A stretch of DNA of 64,000 bases. It comes from Cryptomeria japonica. Lineage: Eukaryota; Streptophyta; Pinopsida; Cupressales; Cupressaceae. Of this stretch, positions 57,227 to 64,000 are shown one piece after another. Position numbers and translations under genes: made by a program. Each line of letters starts with the position of its first letter. Position 1 is the stretch's first letter. The stretch is taken from assembly GCF_030272615.1 (NCBI RefSeq), contig NC_081408.1:62368614-62432613 (forward strand), given 5' to 3'. The notes below the pieces were generated by a model, which ran no database searches, was not told the DNA's origin, and saw nothing but the letters and a program-made list of their open reading frames with translations.

Positions 57227-58418
57227 TGTTGATTGATGAATACTAAGAGGGGGGGGTGAATTAGTATGCCAAAAATAATTGCACTTAAACACTTACACAG
57301 TTTGAAGATAAACCAATAAAACAGTCTAACAGACAGACTGGTTATCACATATGCAAACTAAAATGTGAATAAAGTATTCACCCACAATAGCAATACAACC
57401 ATAACACAAGATATTTGATGTGGAAACTCAACTGGGAAAAACCACGGTGAGATGGAACTCACAAGTCACTATCTATAGAATAGAAACTAGACCAGTTAAG
57501 ATCAGACCGGTTAAGGTCTTACAGTGTTCTTCACCAGAACAAATCCTATTAGGATTCTCAATCTCTGTTAGGAGATAAGTTTGATTAAAGACTACCTTGT
57601 TAGAGGATTTCAAATTCACAGAAGTGAACCACCTTGTTAGAGGATTTTACAAAGGCTTTGAGGCCTACCCGATTAAGGGCTACAAACTTGTCAAACATGT
57701 GAGTAATCAATAAGTGTTTGATCTATCTTATAGCACAGACTACTTGGTTAGATCCAGTATAGTTCACTGCTAATGCACTCCAGCATTACTTCAGTCTTCT
57801 CTATCTCTTTCTGTTTACAACTCAATCTTCTCAGATAAGATCACTCTTACAACTCAACAATCACCTTAAACCCTAGCCACAACATAAACCCTTTTTAGTA
57901 ACAACAACAACCTTAACAACTCCTAAAACCCTAGACATGATGTCCTTTTAAAGGAATCTAATTTCATGTCGGTCCAATAGGATTACATTACAATTTCCTA
58001 GGTTCAATGAATCTAGACATACTCAGTAACACGACACAAAAAGCACCATCAGTGTGTTGGCACCGTCAATCAATTAGTGGGTTGGTAACTCATCACAAAA
58101 TGTTGGTAACTCATCACAGAGTATTGCCAGTTCATACAAAATACCAGTTGCCGGTTTGACAAAAATGAAGACTTGTAAGAATGTGTTATGCCACTTTTCT
58201 CCCTTGTACCGGTTGAGATCTACGAACCGCTTGGGGTCGACATACTATTTCAGATTGGGAAACACATTCCTGCAAAATCATTAGTCTAGAGACTAGAATA
58301 CAACATATCAGTTGGAACAAATATCGGTTGAGCTCTAGCTCATACATATAAAGGGGTTCTTAGTACAAGTGTGTGTCCATCAATGATAATCACAACATAA
58401 ACATAAAAAATGCCAACA
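57227..58418 (-). repeat. Copia-4 3' LTR
   Basis: 1,192 bp. Plus-strand ends TGTTGAT and ATGCCAACA. The end at 58418 abuts a PPT (GGGGGAGAT on the minus strand). It contains the conserved Copia block (57418-57450, GTGGAAACTC..GGGAAAAACCACGGTG) and a G-run next to GGTGAATTAGT near 57247, as in the other Copia LTRs. Confidence 0.82.
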
Positions 58419-58859
58419 ATCTCCCCCTTTGGCATTGATGGCAACACTTAGGAAAATAAAATTTTGACATCTAAGTGTTTAACAACAAACACTTGCCATT
58501 AACAAAATTGCTCCCCCTAAGCATATACACTATCCCTTAATCAACACAATGTATAGCAATTTTGCATATAGAGCATAATCATTGAGACATCAGAGCATAT
58601 AGAATATATCAAAACATATATCAAAATTTCAAAAACAGATGCATCTCCCTATTTGTCTTCAAAATAGATAAAGTACTTCTCCCCCTATATCAAAAGATCA
58701 AAATTTTCAAACTAGAAACAGATACTTCTCCCCCTTTGCCAACAATGACAAAGTATTGCTGAACAACCTGTTTCCATTTGATATAAATAAAATTTTATGA
58801 CAACAATGAATAATACTTGTCAAAAACTGATTTATAGTCATGCAAAAATTGTTTCATGG
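58419..58859 (-). other. Copia-4 3' untranslated region with repeated PPT-like tracts
   Basis: Plus-strand CTCCCCCTTT (58421), CTCCCCCTAAG (58511), CTCCCCCTATA (58680) and CTCCCCCTTTG (58728) are purine tracts on the minus strand. The first directly abuts the LTR and is the probable functional one. No gene is seen. Confidence 0.75.
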
Positions 58860-61800
58860 ATAGCGACTAGGACTCAACTGTGCTCAGCTCCTCCGTAATT
58901 GTCAAGGCATCCAGGTTTAGATAACACTTCTGAAGAATTTGCAGACATGGAAGCAAAACCAGTTGTAGCTCCTACAAATCTTTAGATCGTGTATTGATCT
59001 CTTGCTCTATTTTGGCTGACTCAATCTAGAACCAGTGAATGGTTTGCCCATATGTTGCAAAAGAATCATAAGGTGTCTTAAATGTGCCCAAGTAGGACTC
59101 TAAGTTTATTTGAAGCTTTTTCTTCTTAGCTAGCACATCATTGCAGAATAGATGAGGTTGACAGATTTTGCTTAGTAGCAAGTTTCCCTCATCCAAGGCA
59201 TTCCTTATGTCCTTTTGGTCTTTCACCAGTTCAGACCAAAGCTCATTCATCTTTTCAACCAAAGCATTGTTAAGAGCCTTTTGGTGCTCTTTCTTGACAT
59301 TGGCCTCAGCTACTTCTTCCAGGCTCTGCACCTGATCATCCACTATAGTACATAGTAGTTTGAGCTATGCTAGTGATGATTCAGTGTCAAGAAGATTGGT
59401 ACCTAGGATTAAACCGATAACGATGTCTACAACCACCTGAATTATGTCCTATTCCTTTTTCCTACAAATGATCTCAAGGCACTCTTGAGAAATCTTGATT
59501 CCTTGCATAAGCTCTGACTCACTTGTAGATTGGAGATTGATAGGACTGGAGATATCAGTCGGTTTGGCTTGACTCCCGATTTCCTTCAGAGTCTCCATCT
59601 GAGTGCTCTCCATTGCTTTTGCTACCTTGTCTACTTCTGCCTTCTTCCTTTTCTCTGCTTCTTTCTTTTGTTCCTTGTCTTTCTCTTTCCTCTTCTCCTC
59701 TTCTTTTTCTTTTTCATCCTTCTTCTTCTTTTCTTCTTCTTCCATCTTTTTCTTCTCTTCCTCTTCCTTCTTCTTCTTTTCTTCCTCTTCCTTCTTCTTC
59801 TTTTCTTCCTCTTCCTTCTTCTCTTCCTCTTCCTTCTTCTTTTTTTCTTCCTCTTCCTTCTTCCTCTTCTCTTTCTTATCCTCTTCTTCTTTCTTCTTCC
59901 TTTCCTCTTCTTGCTTCTTCTCATCTTATCTTTTTGTTTCGCCTCTTCCTCTTTTCTCTTTTTCTCATCTTCATCCCTCTTCTTCTTCTCTTCCTATTCT
60001 TGAGATGCTTCTTGTGTGTCCTTAGCTTGCTCACCACCCTGTTCGGCTTGATGCCTCTATTCTATTCCCTTAGAAGGTATGTCCTGAGTGACATCTTCTA
60101 CATCCAGGGCATCGACATCAATAGTGCCGATTGGTTCTTCAACCAGGTTTCCTTCCTCATCAAAAACTTCATCTAGTTTGGATACAACCGGTTCTTTTTC
60201 CAATTGGAAGTTGGCCATTTTTGCTTTGTGAAAGTTGATAGCATAATCCATATGTTGATGAGTATCTTTTTCAACATCATCAATTCTCCCCTCCAACAAC
60301 TAGAGTCTTTTTCTCCTTGTGAAGAAGAGACCTTTATTTTGGTCCAACACATCAAATAATTCTGAATTTGAGAGGTCGAGAAAATACTGTGCAAAGACTT
60401 TCTCCCTAATCTCTTGTTCTTTTTCAATGGCAATGCGCCATTTATTATCTAATCCTTTAAATAAAGAATCTGGTGTCTGAGATTTAATCTCTAATGGCGA
60501 CTGATCATTTTTACATAAATAAATGATGATTTCCTGTAATACTTCTTCCTTTTCCTCATCACTAAAATCATCATAATAATCTAATAAATAATGAAGTAAT
60601 TTTCTCCTAATATTCTTAACTATCCTTTGAAAATGTGTCAAAGGTTTGTATGAGGAGATGTCAATATTTACCAATGTGGATGCTGCCAGTTCATTCTTCT
60701 TCATTTTCTTTGTCTGTTTGGCCTTCTTTGGCTTTTCATCAGACTCGGTCTCTTCAGAGTCTGGTTCGTTTGTCTTCATCTTCCTTTTTCTTTCAAAAAC
60801 TTTTGTCGGTGTCTCCTCCAGTTTCTTCTTTGCCGGTGACCACTTGGTCACTCTTGGAGTTGCAGTGGTAGCCGGTGCCGATGCTATAGGCACTGCTTTG
60901 GTTTTCTTTGCTGTCGGATCTTTTCCTTTCTTAACCAATGGTTCTTCAGCCAATGCAATCCTCTCCAAGTAGGTTCTGGTCCTTTTAGCCTTTAGATCAA
61001 GAGGTGAGGCAATAAGGGTTGAGGCATACCCTTCCAGTATATCATACATAACTTCATAGCCCATTGGCTCCACTTCCTCCATTATAGACTCAACAGCCTC
61101 TATTAAGCATTTGTCCACCTGAATGGTGAAATAGATGTCATATTCATATTTCTTAACTATATCACCTGAGATTCTTACCCTTTGACTCATCTTTCTTTTT
61201 AACTCATCAAAATATTTGTTTAGTACTTCAGGGTAACTAGTTTCGATGGCTTGTATGCTTTCCTTGATCTGCTTGGTTACTGGTTGGTCAGGAGACCACT
61301 GGACATCTCCTACTCCAGGAAAGTAGCCTTGAAATAGAAGAACAACCCTATCAGTAGTTGTCCAAACTTAAACCTTAGTGCATTGTCCTGTTTGATCACC
61401 TTTAGATTCAACAAGAGTTACCTTTGCATACCGGTGCATAAGTCAAAAGATGCATCCCCTTTAATCATTCGGTAAGTGGCATTTACCGCTGTAGCAGATA
61501 CATAATTAATCTTGTTGGCTGAAAATGTTCTATAGCCTATCACCATGCAGGCGTATTTCACCAGATCATCCTTGATAGGATTAACTGGCATACCCTATGA
61601 GTCACTTGTTGAACTGGTGAGCTTGGCCATTTTAGTTTTGCTTACCATTCTTAGGGCTGGCACTTCCCCTATGTTGCAAAAACCAATGACTGCATAAATT
61701 ACCTGAGGCATGATATCATGCGTCCTCTCTAGGTACATCTTGTCACTGTGGACTCTGCTCAAGATGATCCTGATGTGATCCTCTATGAAGTCTTCCAGAA

Positions 61801-62065
61801 AATATACTGCATTATGGAGTTTCTTCTTCTCTAAGATACTAAACTCCGGTTTGATCATTTTGTCCTTGCCGCAAAATAAACCTAACTGGGTGTGAATATC
61901 TAAAGACCCTAGGTCTTTTATTTTGTAATCAATATAATCTAAAATTCTTTCTTCAACTATGACTCCAGCCAGAACTTGTGATAAGGCATTATATTTGGAC
62001 TTCCTTTGAATAAAACTTTCCAACTCAATGGATGTACTAGAACTAGTATGAGATGCGGAAGCCAT
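58860..62065 (-). pseudogene. Copia-4 extra ORF, Lys/Glu-rich protein of unknown function
   Basis: Starts at ATG 62065 (MASASHTSS). The N-terminal ~155 codons are open (FIQRKSKYNALSQVLAGV, LGLFCGKDKMIKPEF). After a stop at 61595 and a frame change, 61190-60057 is open with one stop (60300) and contains a basic Pro/Lys-rich part and YLLDYYDDFSDEEKEEVL. 60050-59640 is a Lys/Glu low-complexity run in which frames blur. 59745-59026 gives helical segments (EEVAEANVKKEHQKALNNALVEKMNELWSEL). No polymerase, integrase, zinc or transmembrane motif is seen. Position after the upstream ORF and before the 3' LTR resembles the place of env-like ORFs in some Copia elements, but nothing else supports an envelope. 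Confidence 0.62.
59630..60050 (-). repeat. Low-complexity (GAA/GAG)n tract coding for Lys/Glu run
   Basis: On the plus strand this is a CTT/TCT/TCC repeat with a local ~30-bp period (CTTCTTCTTTTCTTCCTCTTC). The plus-strand open frames made of Phe, Leu and Ser here are artefacts of this bias. Confidence 0.85.
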
Positions 62066-62320
62066 TGTTGAGTATTTTCAAGAACACGAAAAATACCTTT
62101 ACAATGTGAATTTAGGGCTTCCTAATTCTGCTTCACTTCACTCTCCGTTGGTTGCCAAATCAACACTTTGAGTTCTCCATGACCGCTTGCAAACTGGATT
62201 TGAATCTCCTTCAAGATTTATCAATTTCTTGAAATCTTGGCTCGAATCGCCTTTTCTTCGCTCTGCACTTGAAAACTTTTCTTTTCTTCAAAAACAGATA
62301 GTGAGAAATGATTTGAAATA

Positions 62321-62330
62321 TGCTTTTATA
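62321..62330 (-). promoter_or_regulatory. TATA-like box upstream of the Copia-4 extra ORF
   Basis: TATAAAAGCA on the minus strand lies about 255 bases upstream of ATG 62065. The spacer between the two ORFs (62066-62518) has no coding signal. This suggests a separate internal promoter (inference). Confidence 0.4.
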
Positions 62331-62518
62331 CATGTCTCTCACCTACCACCATTAATATCCTCTATTAGGGTGAAAACCCTAATTTGTCTCTTTTACCGTT
62401 TTTGGTCTTCTATCGAGCAATAGGTATCACATACCGGTCAAGGTCTTTTACCGGTGTAACCGGGGGTTCACAATTATTTCACTATTTTCTCCCCCTAAGC
62501 CTCTTTGGAGCTTAGTTT

Positions 62519-62649
62519 ACTGGTTCTGATATTTCCACACTAGGTGTAGAAACCGATTCCTCTTCCAACATTGTTGGTTTCTTCCTCCAGGTTTTGTTCA
62601 TGTCCACTTGAACATTTTCAACATCAACTTCTCCTTTCTAAGTGACCGG
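62519..62649 (-). pseudogene. C-terminal end of an upstream Copia-4 ORF
   Basis: The minus strand from 62649 reads through one TAG into GEVDVENVQVDMNKTW and ends ..EISEPVN at TAA 62519. It does not match a Copia RNase H end. It may be the end of another accessory ORF or of gag. The rest is cut off by Tat-2. Confidence 0.4.
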
Positions 62650-63440
62650 TGTATATGGTGAAAATGGATAACAACAATGATGAAAGACTAAATGAATTCA
62701 ACCACAAAACCCTAGCCTAACAACAACAAAGATCCACCATAACATATGAAGATTACCTAAGACAATGCAAATCAAATGAAATCACAAAGATTATACCATC
62801 ACATGTCCAATAGGGTTTGAATCTCCATTCTTCCTATCTCCATTGATCTTGCTTGATATATTTGCTCTCAGATTTTATGTGCACAAGAGCTCAACAAAGA
62901 ATGGAAATGTGGTTGCAAGTAGGATCTCATATGAAAAGCATAGTGTAGTCAAATGCATAAATTGATTAGCTAGTGAGTGAGTGAGTGAGGGTTTGATAAT
63001 GAAGGAAGCATCTCCTTATATAGAAGATGCTATATGAAATGGAGGGATAAGATTGAGAGGTGTAAAAAGAGGTCGGCTATGATTAGAGGGTAGGTAAAGG
63101 AAATAATAAAATAATGAAAGGGGTAGGTAGTGTAGGAATTAAGAGATGAATGACATGTGTCATAGGTAGAAAAGGCTAATGAATTAATTAAATAAATAAA
63201 GATTTATTTAATTAATAGAAGAAGTGGGATCAATTAAATAAATAAGATATTTATTTAATTCAGGAAAATGATAATTTAAATAAATAAATGTATTTATTTA
63301 AATGAGAAATAAGGCTAGAAGAGGATAAATGAATTAATTAAATAAATAAATATTGATTTAATTAATAGAAGAATTAGGCTCAAATAATTAAATAAATAAA
63401 ATATTTTTTTAAGTAGACATGACAGTTTTAGGTTTCTATA
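62650..63440 (-). repeat. Tat-2 3' LTR
   Basis: 791 bp, homologous in reverse to 12138-12915 throughout. On the minus strand it starts TATAGAAACC and ends CATATACA. TATA box in antisense at 63014-63022. The palindromic AT-rich array is at 63180-63420. Confidence 0.9.
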
Positions 63441-63457
63441 TTTTGCCCCTCTTTGAG
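63441..63457 (-). other. Tat-2 polypurine tract
   Basis: On the minus strand CTCAAAGAGGGGCAAAA ends exactly at the LTR. It is identical to the LARD-1 tract (21697-21713). Confidence 0.85.
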
Positions 63458-63720
63458 ACAATGCAACGTGTTGCATTGTTTCAAAGAAGATAATATGAAC
63501 TGATACAAAGTTGCCCCAAGATGGGAATGATATGCCCCCTCGAGACATTGGATGAAAATGTCTAAAAAGATCGTAGACAATCTCTCAATAAGAAAGAAAG
63601 GCTAGAATGAACTGACCGAATAAAGTGAAAGAGTCACGGGATAAAGAAGACTAACTTGGGAGACGAGGGCTAGAGCTAGGGCTAGGGTAGTCTATAAGAT
63701 AGACCATGAGGGGAAAACAT
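63458..63720 (-). other. Tat-2 3' UTR / promoter side of the antisense PMD gene
   Basis: Read on the minus strand, this shares TCTCGAGGGGGCATAT, TTTGAAAC and CATTGTCTCAAAG with the LARD-1 3' end. Read on the plus strand it has GGGCTAG repeats (63668-63689) and a TATA-like CTATAAGATA (63692-63701), placed well for the PMD transcript. Confidence 0.6.
63692..63701 (+). promoter_or_regulatory. TATA-like box of the antisense PMD gene
   Basis: CTATAAGATA lies about 90 bases upstream of the PMD ATG (63791). The downstream stretch (from 63723) is conserved with Tat-1 in reverse (57226 down), which suggests transcription starts near there. Confidence 0.45.
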
Positions 63721-63790
63721 CGTCATTGTCATCCACACATCCAAGAGATCAGAGTGCAGAGAGAGAAGAAAGCAGCAACAATTAGCAGCG

Positions 63791-63853
63791 ATGGCATTAG
63801 TTCACAGATTCGATTGCGTTCACCGATTTCAGAGGCCAACAGATGCAGGAGAG
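63791..63853 (+). CDS. PMD gene exon 1, Tat-2 copy (partial gene)
   Basis: ATG 63791 opens MALVHRFDCVHRFQRPTDAG and runs in frame to a strong donor, TCG|GTGAGT, at about 63853/63854. The downstream intron-like part begins with CACAAAACCTCCTTGTACTTTATTG, conserved in the Tat-1 copy, and reaches ~20-bp repeats at the window edge. The exact exon end is inference. The PMD domain itself would lie outside the window. It is antisense to Tat-2. Confidence 0.5.
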
Positions 63854-63964
63854 TCGGTGAGTAGCACAAAACCTCCTTGTACTTTATTGTAGTAAATGTT
63901 GTCATAAATGCATTCTAGGTAGTGCAATAAATGTGTTTTAGGATAATGTCAAAAAATGTCAAAA

Positions 63965-64000
63965 ACATGTAGGCGCATCTGCGTTGGTGCCAGGCACATC
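63965..64000 (+). repeat. Start of the ~20-bp minisatellite (Tat-2 PMD region)
   Basis: GGCGCATCTGCGTTGGTGCC followed by AGGCACATC matches the first units of the 56710-57005 array read on the minus strand. It is cut by the window end. Confidence 0.65.

Larger units (their letters stand above)
57227..62649 (-). mobile_element. Copia-4, LTR element with a long extra ORF upstream of its 3' LTR
   Basis: Minus strand: end of an unknown ORF (62649-62519), a spacer with its own TATA-like box, a ~1,050-codon charged ORF (62065-58860), a 3' UTR with PPT-like tracts, and a 3' LTR (58418-57227). The LTR has the Copia hallmarks seen in Copia-1 to -3. No gag or pol is visible; these may lie beyond the Tat-2 insertion, so I cannot say whether it is autonomous. 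Confidence 0.75.
62650..64000 (-). mobile_element. Tat-2, 3' end of a Tat-like Gypsy element (runs off window)
   Basis: Minus strand: 3' LTR (63440-62650), PPT (63457-63441), 3' UTR (to about 63720). On the opposite strand, the start of an antisense PMD gene (63791 onward). Left flank ACCGG (62645-62649) is the expected target duplication. It is inserted in Copia-4. Confidence 0.85.

Noticed and set aside
59530-60176. Plus-strand ORFs of 140-187 codons rich in Phe, Leu and Ser, possibly membrane proteins
   Set aside because: They are the complement of a GAA/GAG-rich tract coding for Lys/Glu on the minus strand; all three plus frames are open for compositional reasons.
57227-62649. Copia-4 extra ORF as an envelope gene
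   Set aside because: I see no signal peptide or transmembrane segment in the translated parts; only its position resembles env-like ORFs.

Overview
The window is plant nuclear DNA made almost entirely of nested LTR retrotransposons. I see no host gene, rRNA, functional tRNA or CRISPR array. The sequence is AT-rich. The elements are Ty1/Copia and Ty3/Gypsy types with plant-style features: antisense accessory ORFs, archaeal-type RNase H, a G-patch in pol, and a tRNA-derived SINE. This points to a large-genome seed plant. A gymnosperm is my guess, with low confidence.

Layout. 1-1485 is the 3' end and LTR of Copia-1. 1486-4138 is non-coding, with a 165-bp triplicated repeat and a SINE with a long target duplication. 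4139-9225 is Copia-2 (+), broken inside RNase H by Copia-3 (-, 9226-12137). Copia-3 is broken in its reverse transcriptase by Tat-1, a Gypsy element (+) with 5' LTR 12138-12915. Tat-1 runs through most of the window and holds three insertions. The first is a non-autonomous LTR element, LARD-1 (13523-22917, TSD CTAAT), in its leader. The second is a giant-LTR Gypsy element (-, 32642-53250, TSD GCAGC) in its 3' region. The third is Copia-4 (-, from 57227) beside its antisense plant-mobile-domain (PMD) ORF. Copia-4 is in turn broken at 62650 by Tat-2 (-), which runs off the right edge. Putting target-site halves together gives an order of insertion: Copia-2, Copia-3, Tat-1, then LARD-1, the giant element and Copia-4 (order among these three unknown), then Tat-2.

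Most striking points. (1) The giant element has about 6.7-kb LTRs, each holding the same 1,200-codon ORF of unknown function. (2) The same element appears to have an archaeal-type RNase H between protease and reverse transcriptase. (3) A recurring RNA hairpin (outer stem, A4 bulge, inner stem) occurs in Tat-1 pol, the Tat-1 3' UTR and the LARD-1 3' UTR, with a compensatory pair change. (4) A ~20-bp degenerate repeat occurs in the leaders of Tat-1 and LARD-1 and in the PMD region. (5) A PMD gene lies antisense next to the 3' end of Tat-1, and its first exon with a good splice donor lies in the same place in Tat-2. (6) LARD-1 keeps a nearly open 950-codon ORF with no enzyme domain. All coding units are decayed. 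Where the two giant LTRs can be compared, many stops are CAG to TAG changes.

How the parts may work together (inference): LARD-1 shares its polypurine tract, leader hairpin, leader repeat and 3'-UTR hairpin with Tat elements, so it is probably mobilised by Tat-type proteins. All boundaries, identities and domain calls were made by eye.
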